Shown piece after piece: positions 36,832 through 46,614 of a DNA stretch of 64,000 nt (within the stretch, counting starts at the first letter, position 1; each line of letters begins with the position of its first letter). This DNA is from Gracilibacillus salinarum. Lineage in GTDB: Bacteria > Bacillota > Bacilli > Bacillales > Amphibacillaceae. The notes under the pieces are model-generated. The model was not told the DNA's origin. It did no database searches and saw only the letters and a program-made list of their open reading frames with translations. Position numbers and translations under genes: made by a program. The DNA is taken from contig NZ_CP095071.1 of NCBI RefSeq assembly GCF_022919575.1, forward strand, positions 2,852,001 to 2,916,000. Direction: 5' to 3'.

Positions 36832-37153
36832 AATACTAAATACCCCCTAAGAAATTGTTATTTCAATTGAAAACTCTTTCTCCATCCTGCCTTGCGTATA
36901 TATTTTAAATCTATTAACACCGCTTCACAACCAACAGTTTGGGGTGGTTTGTATCATTTTAAACAAAACGCATGTATTTGTTTGAGATCTTTGGTGGTAA
37001 TTTTTTCAATGGTAGGTGGTATAAAAGACGCATATGTGCATCAACGGGAAGGAATAGAAAAAGTGAAGCAATATTTTGCTCCATTCTGTTATATACGTGC
37101 ATTTATTTACAGTACGGTATCAGCATGATGTATCTAAATGAGGATTCCCTGAT
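36832..37153. other. Gap with no recognisable feature
   Basis: About 320 bp between butanediol dehydrogenase and the RhuM remnant. A plus-strand open frame of 78 codons (36892-37128) has no RBS and poor composition, so I do not call it. No hairpins or repeats stand out. Confidence 0.4.
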
Positions 37154-37765
37154 TTATTTCTTTAAGTTCTGATTCTCGATAAATTGCTCAAAATCATCTT
37201 TAGTATCTTGATTTAAACGATGCTGATTAAATTTTTCATACTCTTGCATTGCTAACTTATCGGCTACATATTTTGATATTCTCCCTGCATTTTCAAGAAT
37301 GTCACGATCATTAAATTGAAGAAAAGCATTTAGTTTATCCATCCACTCTTTCATATGCATTGGCTGTTGTCTTTCCGCTTGATCCTCAGCATAATCTAAA
37401 TACATTGTGACAATTCTATTGAGGTATTCATTTAAGCGTGCCGTTGCACATTGGCGGAATTGTGTACCTCGGTGGGATCGGACTCTGTATCCAATCGCGA
37501 TAATCATTTGGAGATTGTAGTGTTTTGTCGTATAATTTTTACCATCTTTCGCAGTTGTCAAGTAAAACTTGACAACTGCATTCTCATCTAATTCCATCTC
37601 ATCAAAGATTTTTTTGATATGAAGGCTGATATTCTGCTTAGTCGATTGTTATAAATCCGCAATTGCCTTTTGTGTCATCCAAACTGTCTCATTTTCCAAT
37701 CTAACATCGATTTTAGTGTTTCCATCCTCTGCTTGATAGATTAAGATGTCCGGTTCATTTTGCAT
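37154..37765 (-). pseudogene. RhuM-family gene with internal stop codon
   Basis: RhuM-family protein (PF13310), a group often near toxin-antitoxin and mobile DNA. From ATG 37765 (AAGGAGTG upstream) it reads MQNEPDILIYQAEDGNTKID, RLENETVWMTQKAIADL, then TAA at 37651-37649, then continues in the same frame QSTKQNISLHIKKIFDEMEL, FYLTTAKDGKNYTTKHYNLQ, AIGYRVRSHRGTQFRQCAT, to the stop at 37154. The conserved position after ADL is normally an aromatic residue (as in DLFQ or DLYQ), so a TAT-to-TAA change fits. A downstream in-frame start could still make the C-terminal part, but the N-terminal DNA-binding-like region would be lost. Confidence 0.88.
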
Positions 37766-37908
37766 TATCTTCACTCCTTTTTAAAAGAATTGAATTTAAC
37801 TGCCAGCTCATAAACCTTCTTGTATGTACTATTATACCATTAGATCATTGGATAACTTAATAAAAAGGGAACGTTTATTCTCATCGTTTTAATTGATATT
37901 TTGGTATA

Positions 37909-37950
37909 AAAAAGAACCCCTTTAAATTGCTCACGAGTTCCACGGGGCTG
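37909..37950 (-). terminator. Possible rlmH terminator
   Basis: CCCC (37917-37920) and GGGG (37944-37947) with inner pairing, followed by TTCTTTTTTAT on the minus strand. The stem is short, so support is modest. Confidence 0.35.
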
Positions 37951-38013
37951 AATTTTATTATTTAATTTGTTCTAAATAAAGATTTACTTATTTCTATTCC
38001 TATATTTTTTCTT

Positions 38014-38493
38014 TTATTTATGATAAGGTTCCCCCTTAATAATCCGAAACCCCCGATAAACCTGCTCCACCAGCACCAGCCGCATCAACTGATGAGGAAA
38101 TGTCATCTTCGAAAAAGACAGCGCATAATCACTGCGATCCATCACGTCCTGGCTCAATCCAAGCGATCCACCAATGACAAAAACGATCTTGCTTTTGCCA
38201 TGAATCATTAATTGCTCTATTTTTTCGGCAAATTTCTCAGAGGTCACCATTTGGCCCTTTATTTCCAGGGAAATAACGTAAGCGTCTGGAGCGATTTTCG
38301 ACAAAATTCTCTCGCCCTCTTTGCGCTTCACCTCTTCCTGTTCGGCATCGCTCATATTTTCCGGTGCTTTTTCATCTGGCACTTCGATCATATCAATATT
38401 GCCATAGGCACCAAGTCGTTTTACATATTCCTGAATTCCTTGCTTTAAATACTTTTCCTTTAATTTTCCGACAGCTACAATTGTTATTTTCAC
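38014..38493 (-). CDS. rlmH: 23S rRNA (pseudouridine-1915-N3)-methyltransferase
   Basis: SPOUT-class methyltransferase of 159 residues, the exact size for RlmH. Methylates pseudouridine 1915 in helix 69 of 23S rRNA on assembled ribosomes. It begins [20 protein letters not shown], has the SAM-binding knot [14 protein letters not shown] and ends [11 protein letters not shown], all diagnostic. In Bacillus (gene yydA) it follows the wal-htrC operon directly; here about 10 kb of other genes lie between, so the region was expanded or rearranged. The gene is complete, with no close operon partner. Confidence 0.95.
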   Translation of the reverse strand: MKITIVAVGKLKEKYLKQGIQEYVKRLGAYGNIDMIEVPDEKAPENMSDAEQEEVKRKEGERILSKIAPDAYVISLEIKGQMVTSEKFAEKIEQLMIHGKSKIVFVIGGSLGLSQDVMDRSDYALSFSKMTFPHQLMRLVLVEQVYRGFRIIKGEPYHK

Positions 38494-38611
38494 GTACAGA
38501 TTACGTCCCTTCCAAATGCTTAGTTACCCTATTGTAGCAAAAATAGTGCTTTTACACGAGTTCACAAAAATCTTCCTATTTAATAGACTTCGATAAGCAG
38601 AAGACAAACAA

Positions 38612-38637
38612 AAGAGCCTACCAAAAGGTAAGCTCTT
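38612..38637 (-). terminator. Terminator of the alkaline phosphatase gene
   Basis: AAGAGCCTACC (38612-38622) / GGTAAGCTCTT (38627-38637) with one mismatch and an AAAA loop, then T-rich sequence on the minus strand, right after the 38647 stop. Confidence 0.7.
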
Positions 38638-38646
38638 AGCAAAAAC

Positions 38647-40008
38647 TTAATTATCTAAGTCAACCCTTAAAATATCGGCAAGGATTTCCGGAAGGTCTGT
38701 ATTGTCATGAAACCCGACAAATTTATCCGATTGTGGTCCATAGGCATAAACAGGGATGTCGGCAGCAGTATGATTCGTACTGGTCCATCCAATTCCCGCG
38801 TGGTTGCTCACTGCAGTATTGATGGCAAGCGCCACATCCTCTGCTTCTTGAATGGACTGCACCTCTTCGTCTGTTAAGCTGATATTCGTGTATTGCTCGA
38901 CGATTTCTTTAACTTTTGAACGATCTTCGTTAATTTGAGTAGCCATGAAGTCTCCAGTAGCTGAAACATCTTGTAAAATATCCGCATGTGTACCAGAGGC
39001 AGCGCCAGTTCCTGTTGTCATTCCTCCGGTGTCGTGGTCAGCGGCAACTACTACTACTGTTTTCCGGTCTTTTTTAGCAAATTCGATTGCTTCTTGGACA
39101 GCCTTCTCAAATGCTTCTGTATCAGACATTGCCCATGCTGCATCATTGGCATGTCCCGCCCAGTCGATTTGACTTCCTTCTACCATAAGAAAGAAACCAT
39201 CTTTATCCTCTTGCAGAATATCAATCGATGCTTCTGTCATTTCAGCAAGACTTGGTTCTACTGTTTCGTCGCGGTGCATAGATGGCGCTAGTGCATCTTC
39301 AGCGAATAAACCAAGCAATTTCTCTCCATCATCCACATCTATATCCGTACTCTTTCCTAACTCATCTCTTGTCTGGGCATAGGTAAAACCTGATTTACGC
39401 GCTTCATCAATAAGGTTTAATTCCTCTTGGTTACCACCTTCTGATGCTGGTAAGAACATGTTCTGGCCACCACCAAGCAGAACATCTACTTCACTAGCTA
39501 TGTATTGTCTTGCAATTTCTGTTTGGTTATTACGGTCTTCCACATTCGCAACAAATGAAGCAGGGGTTGCATGTGTAATCGTTGAAGTAGCGACTAAACC
39601 TGATGATTTTCCAGCGTCTTCTGCAGCATCCAGAATCGAGGATAATTCCTCTCCTTCTGCATCAAGACCTATCACACCATTGTTTGTTTTGACACCTGTA
39701 GCCATGGCAGTACCGGCAGCTGCAGAATCTGTGATATCAGCATTAGCAGAATGAGTGGTATACATTCCTTTCAGGTGATCATCCCAGACAGCATTCTCAC
39801 CCTTATATACCCGGTAATTCCCGGCATAATCTGAGCTAAAGCCATCGGGAATCATGTAAATCACGTTCTCGACTTTCTTACCACCGTGACCATGTCCCTT
39901 GCCGTTGCCTTTTCCAGCAAAATCGGGCTTGTCTGCAAATACGGGGATACTCATAGCGGACAACACCAAACCTGTACTAAGTGCTACTGCTCCCATTTTC
40001 TTCAACAA
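38647..40008 (-). CDS. Secreted alkaline phosphatase
   Basis: Phosphomonoesterase of 453 residues. N-terminal signal peptide ending at about SIPVFADK, then a Gly/His/Lys-rich stretch (KGNGKGHGHGGKK) that could bind metal. Active-site features: Asp55 in MIPDG, nucleophile Ser95 in DITDSAAAGTAMATG, metal ligands in EGSQIDWAGHAND and VAADHDTGGM, and a C-terminal TSTNHTAADIPVYAYGP histidine. Releases phosphate outside the cell, as in PhoA/PhoB of Bacillus. The start is TTG with AAGGAG 9 nt upstream. A PhoP-controlled promoter would be expected; I did not find clear PhoP repeats. Confidence 0.93.
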   Translation of the reverse strand: MLKKMGAVALSTGLVLSAMSIPVFADKPDFAGKGNGKGHGHGGKKVENVIYMIPDGFSSDYAGNYRVYKGENAVWDDHLKGMYTTHSANADITDSAAAGTAMATGVKTNNGVIGLDAEGEELSSILDAAEDAGKSSGLVATSTITHATPASFVANVEDRNNQTEIARQYIASEVDVLLGGGQNMFLPASEGGNQEELNLIDEARKSGFTYAQTRDELGKSTDIDVDDGEKLLGLFAEDALAPSMHRDETVEPSLAEMTEASIDILQEDKDGFFLMVEGSQIDWAGHANDAAWAMSDTEAFEKAVQEAIEFAKKDRKTVVVVAADHDTGGMTTGTGAASGTHADILQDVSATGDFMATQINEDRSKVKEIVEQYTNISLTDEEVQSIQEAEDVALAINTAVSNHAGIGWTSTNHTAADIPVYAYGPQSDKFVGFHDNTDLPEILADILRVDLDN

Positions 40009-40299
40009 ATCTATCAGCTCCTTCTTAAGTTTTCTTTCAGTTAGTAATGTACTAGATGAATATTGAGTTGCAATTACAGCACAGTAAAGGTTTATTAAAG
40101 AAAAATCATACTAAAAATCTATGATTAGAGACCTTATTCTATTTACCTTTACTATATTACTAGACTTTCGATCCTACATTTCCTGCAAAGGTATCTTCAT
40201 GACGTAGGTTATGGGATACATCGGGGTGTTCAGAATTGATTTTAATCAGTTTTTCTCGTAATCTATTATTAGGGACAACACGCGTTTGGAGGCGATTCC

Positions 40300-40659
40300 A
40301 TGGAAAAAATTATTTTTATTGAAACAGGTACCGGTATTGATGTACACGGACAAAATGTGACCAAGGCATGCCTGCGTGCTGTAGAAAATGCGATTCATTA
40401 CAATTCGATGCCAGGCATTAAACAGTACTTACCAGAGCAAGATTTACATAATATGCAGGTTAATGTTCGATTAGCAGTTCCAATGGACAAGGAGCAAGTC
40501 GACATTGAGCTGGTCAAAAAAGAAATACCATATGGCACCGTCACCGTTGACGTGATCGATGGTGGTATGGCGACGAGCTCAGGGATTGTACTCGAAGATA
40601 AAGAAGATAAGAACGATCTCATGTATATCGTCAATGCTGCTGTAGAAGTTGGTTATTGA
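40300..40659 (+). CDS. Lin0512-family protein
   Basis: Protein of 119 residues of the Lin0512 family, a short conserved family of unknown function. It begins MEKIIFIETGTGIDVHGQNV and contains CLRAVENAIHYNSMPG and VDVIDGGMATSSGI, which I recognise as family hallmarks. Cytoplasmic, alpha/beta, no catalytic motif known. GGAGG precedes the ATG. The aldo/keto reductase gene starts 23 bp after its stop, so the two are an operon; the partner suggests small-aldehyde metabolism, but that is a guess. Confidence 0.8.
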   Translation: MEKIIFIETGTGIDVHGQNVTKACLRAVENAIHYNSMPGIKQYLPEQDLHNMQVNVRLAVPMDKEQVDIELVKKEIPYGTVTVDVIDGGMATSSGIVLEDKEDKNDLMYIVNAAVEVGY

Positions 40660-40681
40660 ACCTATTAGAGGAGGAATGGAC

Positions 40682-41674
40682 ATGTCGTATATCGCTGATC
40701 CAGAAAGGTATCAACAAATTCCTTATAATCGTTGTGGGAATTCTGGTGTGAAATTGCCGGCGATTTCGTTTGGCTTATGGAATAACTTTGGGGATGAAGA
40801 TACGTTAAGCAATCAACGCCAAATGTTAATGAAAGCTTTTGATTTAGGCATTACCCATTTTGACTTAGCAAACAATTACGGTCCACCACCAGGGGCTGCC
40901 GAAGCAAATTTCGGACGGATCCTCAAACAAGATCTTGCCGCTTATCGTGATGAAATGATCATCTCGACAAAAGCTGGATACAAAATGTGGGACGGACCAT
41001 ACGGCGATTGGGGGTCAAAGAAATATCTTGTCTCCAGTCTGGATCAGAGCTTGCAGCGAATGAATCTTGATTATGTCGATATTTTTTATCACCATCGGCC
41101 AGATCCAGAGACACCGCTGGAGGAAACAATGGCAGCGCTTGATCTCCTTGTTCGTCAAGGAAAAGCATTGTATGTTGGGATATCCAATTACAGTGCAGAA
41201 CAAACCAAGAAGGCTGCAGCCATTCTTAAGGAACAAGGTACACCTTTTATCATTCATCAGGCTGCTTACTCCATGCTTGATCGAACCATTGAAACTGGCT
41301 TAACCGATGTACTGGAGGAAAATGAAATTGGCTGTATCGCATATGTACCACTTGCGCAAGGACTGTTAACGAATAAATACTTAAATGGGATTCCCAAAGA
41401 TTCTCGTGCCGCCAAAGAATTTATTCCGTTTTTAAATGAACACGATATTTCATCTGATAAATTACAAACGATTAAATCACTCAACGCCATTGCTGCTGGC
41501 CGAGGTCAAAGCTTGGCACAAATGGCGCTCGTATGGGTGTTGCAGCAAAAATCAGTAGTATCGGCTCTTATTGGAGCAAGTCGTGCCAGTCAGATAGAAG
41601 AAAACGTCAAAGCACTCGATAATCCTAGCTTCACACAGGATGAACTGGCTGCCATTGATGCGATTTTAAAATAA
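40682..41674 (+). CDS. Aldo/keto reductase (glyceraldehyde-3-phosphate reductase-like)
   Basis: NADPH-dependent aldo/keto reductase of 330 residues, of the YghZ/Gpr type. ATG 40682 has AGGAGG 8 nt upstream. Catalytic residues are visible in HFDLANNYGPPPGAAE (Asp/Tyr), a Lys in IISTKAGYKMW and His in DIFYHHRPDPETPLEE; the cofactor-binding end is SALIGASRASQIEENV. The YRDEMIISTKAGYKMW-DGPYGDWGSKKYL region is typical of L-glyceraldehyde-3-phosphate reductase and Kv-beta-like members. It reduces or detoxifies small aldehydes such as methylglyoxal (family inference). A terminator follows the stop closely. Confidence 0.9.
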   Translation: MSYIADPERYQQIPYNRCGNSGVKLPAISFGLWNNFGDEDTLSNQRQMLMKAFDLGITHFDLANNYGPPPGAAEANFGRILKQDLAAYRDEMIISTKAGYKMWDGPYGDWGSKKYLVSSLDQSLQRMNLDYVDIFYHHRPDPETPLEETMAALDLLVRQGKALYVGISNYSAEQTKKAAAILKEQGTPFIIHQAAYSMLDRTIETGLTDVLEENEIGCIAYVPLAQGLLTNKYLNGIPKDSRAAKEFIPFLNEHDISSDKLQTIKSLNAIAAGRGQSLAQMALVWVLQQKSVVSALIGASRASQIEENVKALDNPSFTQDELAAIDAILK

Positions 41675-41680
41675 TAGGAA

Positions 41681-41718
41681 AAAAGGTGCTCATCATCAAA
41701 AGATGTGCACCTTTTTTT
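41681..41718 (+). terminator. Terminator of the aldo/keto reductase operon
   Basis: AAAAGGTGC (41681-41689) / GCACCTTTT (41707-41715) followed by T7, immediately after the 41674 stop. Confidence 0.8.
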
Positions 41719-41770
41719 CGTAACCACACGGCTGCTTTTTCCGTCTAATAAAAAAAGGAGCTGTTGGAAC

Positions 41771-42127
41771 ATGAGAAAATTAATGTTCATTTTCATCATT
41801 TCTTTCTGTTTGATGGCATGTTCGAAACAGCCTGACGTTAGCATGGAGCCTTCCGAGCAGACAAAGCAAACGGATATGCGAGAAATCGTATGGGAGCAGC
41901 TTTCCGAAGAACAAAGACAATGGGTTAATGGCAGTTGGAAAGATGCCAAGGTCTCGAAAGTCACACTTACATCGTATATGGTTGCACAGTCCGTTGATCC
42001 ATCCCACTTTGGCAAGGAAGTATTGGTACTTGATTTCCCTACCAAAACTAAAAGTATACCGAGTAATATGATCATCTACGCCGACATCGATACGTATGAT
42101 TATATTAGTTCCGGTCTGGTTGACTAA
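41771..42127 (+). CDS. Small lipoprotein of unknown function
   Basis: Lipoprotein of 118 residues. The ATG at 41771 lies about 10 nt after AAAAAGGAG and starts the signal MRKLMFIFIISFCLM with lipobox LMAC. The mature part is short and acidic: VWEQLSEEQRQWVNGSWKDA and VLVLDFPTKTKSIPSNMIIY. The family is unknown to me; it resembles small envelope lipoproteins of Bacillaceae. Own terminator downstream; no operon partner. Confidence 0.7.
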   Translation: MRKLMFIFIISFCLMACSKQPDVSMEPSEQTKQTDMREIVWEQLSEEQRQWVNGSWKDAKVSKVTLTSYMVAQSVDPSHFGKEVLVLDFPTKTKSIPSNMIIYADIDTYDYISSGLVD

Positions 42128-42189
42128 TGGGAAATTTAATTCGCTTCTTATTTCACCCAGGTAAATTAGATTACAAAAGACACGCAGAG

Positions 42190-42205
42190 CGTTTCATGTG
42201 AAACA
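42190..42205. other. Weak parS-like palindrome
   Basis: CGTTTCATGTGAAACA differs from TGTTTCACGTGAAACA at two positions, one in the central CACGTG. It partly overlaps the next terminator, so symmetry may be coincidental. Confidence 0.3.
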
Positions 42206-42237
42206 TGCAGTACTAAAAGTTACTGCATGTTTTTTTA
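42203..42237 (+). terminator. Terminator of the small lipoprotein gene
   Basis: ACATGCAGTA (42203-42212) / TACTGCATGT (42221-42230), perfect stem, then T7. Confidence 0.8.
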
Positions 42238-42448
42238 CCTAGTTCTACTATCCTGAAATTTATTATAATAGGACTCTTCTATTGGTTTTACAATTCATCA
42301 TTATTCGCTGACTAATCATAGTGCCCCAACAGTCTACCTATTTTCTGTCTATAAAATAGCTAACATACAAATAACCACTTTATCCCTATTTACCAATTTT
42401 TATTATACTGAGAAAATTGAAAGTAAATATATGGAAAGGGGATAATGC

Positions 42449-43633
42449 ATGAGACTTTTAAACATTGTGTTGACGACCGTATTCTTGTTTATGTGCTGGA
42501 ACGCAGGTGGTAACGTTACCCAAGCAACTGGATCAGAAGAGCCTGATCTGGCTTGGCAAAAATCACTGGAAGAAGCAGGTGCCGTAAAGGAAAAAGTTAA
42601 GAACGGCTTTTTGTTCGCAAAGCTTGAGAATGACAAAATTATTATTCAACATACTGGTGTATCTGGTACGGTCAAACAGGTGACAACTGCTCCAAATCCA
42701 GATCTGGATGCACTCAATGCGTTCACGCTAACCGATAATGGCAATTTTGTTATTGCTGGTCTTATACGTAATCAGGATGCTCCATTTAACAAAATACACT
42801 TTGTAAAAATAGCAAAGTCAGGTGAGATATTATGGGAGCGCAAGTCGGACAAGCTTTCAAAAAATACCAAAGGGAATCTCGTCCAAACAGGTGGTGGCTA
42901 TTACTATAGCAATACCTTGCCCATATCTAACCAACAATCCCAAAACGAAGATATCCTGCTGATGAAACTAAATGAATCAGGTGAATCGATATGGACGAAA
43001 TCACTTGGGGGCGACTATCGTGATCTGGCAAAAGACCTCTTGCCGAATGAAGATGGTGGCGTGCTGGTTGCAGGGAATTGGATTAAGCGGCCAGGAGATT
43101 GGTCGACGGAAGATGCAGATGCGTATTTAGCTTCATTCCAATCAGACGGCACGATGGAATGGGAATTAAAGCATGAGACAGGGGCGTATACCAGTATTAG
43201 TGCCATTGAAAGAGATGACAATGGTAATATTATCGTTGCTGGATACGATGGTTCCGTTAACTATTATCCATCTGTCAATATAAGTGGTTACGTTTTTTCC
43301 ATTGATCAGAATGCGAACGTTTTATGGGAGCAAACACTACCAGATGAACAGAGAGACAGTACGTTTTCCGATGTTCAGCTTGCCCATGATGGTAATCTGT
43401 TGTTAACTGGGTATGCGAATTACCAGCCAATTAATGCTGGAATGTATGATTCGGATTTATATGTTACGAAAATAAACAGAAATGGCGAAACGATTTGGGA
43501 GAAGTTGTTGCAGGAAGATGCTAATCCCTTGGAAGGAACGAGCATACAGCAAACACATGGCAATGCTACACTCATCCTCACCAATAAAGACTTAGACAGA
43601 TTTATTACCAAGCTGGAGCCTGCTCATCCTTAG
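42449..43633 (+). CDS. Secreted beta-propeller-like protein
   Basis: Exported protein of 394 residues with an N-terminal signal MRLLNIVLTTVFLFMCWNAG. The rest is a series of about seven repeats of the form (W-x3-L ... DGGVLVAGNW), for example ILWERKSDKL, SIWTKSLGGDY, MEWELKHETG, VLWEQTLPDE and TIWEKLLQED each followed by a DNG(N/x)-(V/I)-AG blade core. This points to a beta-propeller of the PQQ-like or delta-60 kind, extracellular, probably binding protein or polysaccharide. No catalytic motif is seen. RBS AAAGGGG precedes the ATG. Single gene. Confidence 0.75.
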   Translation: MRLLNIVLTTVFLFMCWNAGGNVTQATGSEEPDLAWQKSLEEAGAVKEKVKNGFLFAKLENDKIIIQHTGVSGTVKQVTTAPNPDLDALNAFTLTDNGNFVIAGLIRNQDAPFNKIHFVKIAKSGEILWERKSDKLSKNTKGNLVQTGGGYYYSNTLPISNQQSQNEDILLMKLNESGESIWTKSLGGDYRDLAKDLLPNEDGGVLVAGNWIKRPGDWSTEDADAYLASFQSDGTMEWELKHETGAYTSISAIERDDNGNIIVAGYDGSVNYYPSVNISGYVFSIDQNANVLWEQTLPDEQRDSTFSDVQLAHDGNLLLTGYANYQPINAGMYDSDLYVTKINRNGETIWEKLLQEDANPLEGTSIQQTHGNATLILTNKDLDRFITKLEPAHP

Positions 43634-43646
43634 ACTTTAATGTTAG

Positions 43647-43679
43647 GCCAGGACGAGGGTTTAAAGCCCTCGTCCTGAC
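43647..43679. terminator. Hairpin between converging genes
   Basis: AGGACGAGGG (43650-43659) / CCCTCGTCCT (43667-43676), extended outward with one mismatch. T runs are poor on both sides, but its place between two convergent stops supports termination. Confidence 0.55.
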
Positions 43680-43684
43680 CCTTA

Positions 43685-45409
43685 TCACTCCACCCGATAG
43701 CCCGAAACTTGTTGATGGAGCTCGTGGCTTGATTTAGCAACACGATCAAGGCCATGATCTAGTTCTTCTACCGATGCATTCATTTCTTCCGAGACCGCGG
43801 CTAAGGATTCAGCGTTGCTGACGTACTGCTCTGTCGTGTGTCGCATTTCTAGGATAAAGGTCAATACATCTTTTAGTCTGCCGCTCATTTTCTCAGCTAG
43901 TGGTACGATTTGCTGATTCTGTTGTTCGACTTTTTCAGTTACTTCGCGCATGTATTGGAAATGCTGACGTGAGTCTTGGATAGATACTTTGGACGCTTGC
44001 ACTTGTTTTCTCGTTGAACCAATTTGCTCTGTTACTTTTTCCTTTTGCGTTTGGATACTGGCAATCATTTCACTGATTTCCTGAGCAGCGTGTTTGGATT
44101 GATCTGCTAAGTGTCGTACTTCATTAGCAACAACAGCAAATCCTTTCCCTGATTCCCCCGCTCTTGCTGCTTCTACTTGTGCATTCAATGATAACAGGTT
44201 GGTTTGACCGGCAATTTGATCTATCGTTTGGACGAACTGATCCATCATCTCCATTTTTTTATCTAGAGTGAGCAGTTCTGCCACCGATGATTGCATGCTG
44301 TTCTCCATCTCATCGGTTGCTGCCTGGATACTCTCCATATCCTTTACGCCGGATTGGGCCTTGCGATTGGCTTCCATGCTTGATTCATTCATATCGTTCG
44401 TTAATTGTTTTACTTGATCCAGCATTTGGTCCACATGATGCAGTAAATCAGTAGATTCAGAAATGCCTGACAGCTGCGTTTGTGATTGAACTGCGAATTC
44501 ACTGACAGAACCTGCGACTTGATCTATTCCGCTTACCGTATCCTTCATTTGTGATGACAGCTGATAGCTCGTCTCTGTCGACTGCCTGCTATATTGATGA
44601 ACCGTTGAAAAAATGGTCTGCATCGACGCTTTTAAATAATTCATACTCGTTGTTAATCGACCGATTTCGTCCTTGCTCTTATGTGTTAATGATGGCATCG
44701 TTAAATCACCATCTGCTAACTGGTCGACATAATCAGCGATATAAATAATCGGTTTGCGGATATAATTTTGTGTTAAAAAGCCTAATAGACACGCCAAAAC
44801 AATCGCAATTATGCTAATGATAATATTCGATTGAATCGCTTGTTCACTCATCGTAACCGAATTCTCTGTCTGATCGGCAATATATTGATTTAAGGCCTGC
44901 TGCATATTGGACATTTCCTGTGCAGAACGCTCGAAATATGCAATGCTTTTGTATAATTCATCTTGTGCCACTGCTGTTTGTTTAGCTTCAGCAGCTTCGA
45001 TCACACGATTAGCCACTTCCTGATACTGTTGCCAGGATTGGCGATATTGGTTGTAACTAGCTGCTAATTCCTGCTGTTGCAAGCCATTAATATAAGCGTC
45101 AATTTCAGTCAAATCTTCTTCCATTAATGTTAATGCTTCCTCTATCTCTTTTTTGAAATTATTGACGGAGACAGACATGGTAGTGGAAGCTGTTTCTTGC
45201 AATGTATTATGTACTTCATACATCCGCTTATAACTGTCAGTAGCCGTTTGCAGCATAGGCAGATGCTTTTCATCAATCTCATGGTTACTCACTTCAATGT
45301 TTTGAAAATGAACGAAACTCCATGCACTGCTCACCAAGAATAACAGCAAAAATGTCATAAAACTAAGGAATATTCGAGCCTTCATCGATAGTCTTCTTTT
45401 TTTAAACAC
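43685..45409 (-). CDS. Methyl-accepting chemotaxis protein
   Basis: Chemoreceptor of 574 residues. First membrane segment at about 11-32, an extracellular helical sensing bundle (33-190), second membrane segment near 195-217 ([16 protein letters not shown]), HAMP to about 270, then a long coiled-coil signalling domain. The conserved hairpin tip [38 protein letters not shown] is split here into [20 protein letters not shown] and [18 protein letters not shown]. Controls CheA kinase activity in response to an unknown ligand. GTG start with GGGGG upstream. No chemotaxis genes next to it. Confidence 0.92.
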   Translation of the reverse strand: MFKKRRLSMKARIFLSFMTFLLLFLVSSAWSFVHFQNIEVSNHEIDEKHLPMLQTATDSYKRMYEVHNTLQETASTTMSVSVNNFKKEIEEALTLMEEDLTEIDAYINGLQQQELAASYNQYRQSWQQYQEVANRVIEAAEAKQTAVAQDELYKSIAYFERSAQEMSNMQQALNQYIADQTENSVTMSEQAIQSNIIISIIAIVLACLLGFLTQNYIRKPIIYIADYVDQLADGDLTMPSLTHKSKDEIGRLTTSMNYLKASMQTIFSTVHQYSRQSTETSYQLSSQMKDTVSGIDQVAGSVSEFAVQSQTQLSGISESTDLLHHVDQMLDQVKQLTNDMNESSMEANRKAQSGVKDMESIQAATDEMENSMQSSVAELLTLDKKMEMMDQFVQTIDQIAGQTNLLSLNAQVEAARAGESGKGFAVVANEVRHLADQSKHAAQEISEMIASIQTQKEKVTEQIGSTRKQVQASKVSIQDSRQHFQYMREVTEKVEQQNQQIVPLAEKMSGRLKDVLTFILEMRHTTEQYVSNAESLAAVSEEMNASVEELDHGLDRVAKSSHELHQQVSGYRVE

Positions 45410-45504
45410 GACCGTTCCCCCTTCTATAGTCCCACGTTAATTGTACAAAAGGTACTATAGAATAGGAATATATACAGGGGTAATTTAACACAAACTTTAC
45501 ATGA

Positions 45505-46614
45505 TTACTGACGATCATTCCAAACAAATACAACGCCTGCACGTGGTAGAATCCAATCATGAATATCGATCTTTATCGTGTCATTGGGCAGACGGGTAAT
45601 AGACTCTGCTTCATTAAGAAAAGGGATTGCTTCGACTTCCATTTCATTTTCCAAATGCATAAACATGATTTCAACATCTTCCGTCGGTTCCGAAATCATC
45701 ACTATAAATTTCTTCTGGGTACGCAGCTGTGGCATTTGGAATCGAATATGAACCTTCGATAATACCGATGAATGAAGTGTTTCCGGTATATCTAAAAGTA
45801 AATGAAAGCCTTCATACCCTTCATTATGGATCACTTGATAAGGTACCACCTCACCATCAATTTCAATTGTAAATTGCAAAAAACTTTTTACAAATTGCTC
45901 CATTTCGTGATTCGATAACTCTTGCAACATACTATTATGTTCTTCGTTTACCCACAAATTTTCACGGAACATAAATTCTGCACGCTGATAAAGTCCGTCC
46001 AGAGTACTCTCTTTGTAAGAAAAACCAATTCGAACATCATTACTTTGTATAAAATTGGTAATGTCCCTTTCAAATGACAAATCCTCTCTTACAAAATAAT
46101 AGTCATCCGGGTTAAATATAAATATTGTTTCATCGTCAACAGCAAAAGTTTTTGTCACCTTATCCCCTAAATACGAGATATAATATTTAAAATGATGACG
46201 GTATTGATAGGATTTTGATAAATAAGATTGAATCAGTGTGTCATATACCATATTACCTACAGTTTTTCCAAGTATGGATTCGGTAGATTTCTGAATAAAC
46301 GCTTTTTTGGAATCATTGGAAAAACGATCGATTACTTGTTCATCAAGCAACATCGTTTCTGTTATTTTTTCTGAAAGTTCACGGTCCTTGTGTTGTTGGG
46401 TAAAGCGATCATACAAAAAATTGAAAAGAACTAATGGGATCATCACTCCAACCAGAGCGTTAATCAAATCCATATAAAGTCGGTCCCATGTGTAAATACC
46501 AAATAAGACATTTATCAATATGACGACGAATAATAATAGTAAAACAACAATAAAGAATAAGACACTTATATTTTTAAATGATCTTGTTAGTAAAGAATGA
46601 TCTTTCTTATTCAC
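45505..46614 (-). CDS. Membrane protein of unknown function, coupled to the dipeptidase gene
   Basis: Protein of about 369 residues. Two membrane segments near the N-terminus (about 16-42 and 52-72) are followed by a large soluble domain with no motif I recognise: charged first half (TQQHKDRELSEKITETMLLD) and beta-rich second half (GFHLLLDIPETLHSSVLSKV). I start at the GTG at 46614 because AAGGAGGG lies 6 nt upstream and the GTG overlaps the last base of the preceding gene's stop (TAGTG), a coupling arrangement; ATG 46620 is the alternative. Its tie to a cell-wall dipeptidase suggests an envelope role (inference). Confidence 0.7.
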   Translation of the reverse strand: MNKKDHSLLTRSFKNISVLFFIVVLLLLFVVILINVLFGIYTWDRLYMDLINALVGVMIPLVLFNFLYDRFTQQHKDRELSEKITETMLLDEQVIDRFSNDSKKAFIQKSTESILGKTVGNMVYDTLIQSYLSKSYQYRHHFKYYISYLGDKVTKTFAVDDETIFIFNPDDYYFVREDLSFERDITNFIQSNDVRIGFSYKESTLDGLYQRAEFMFRENLWVNEEHNSMLQELSNHEMEQFVKSFLQFTIEIDGEVVPYQVIHNEGYEGFHLLLDIPETLHSSVLSKVHIRFQMPQLRTQKKFIVMISEPTEDVEIMFMHLENEMEVEAIPFLNEAESITRLPNDTIKIDIHDWILPRAGVVFVWNDRQ

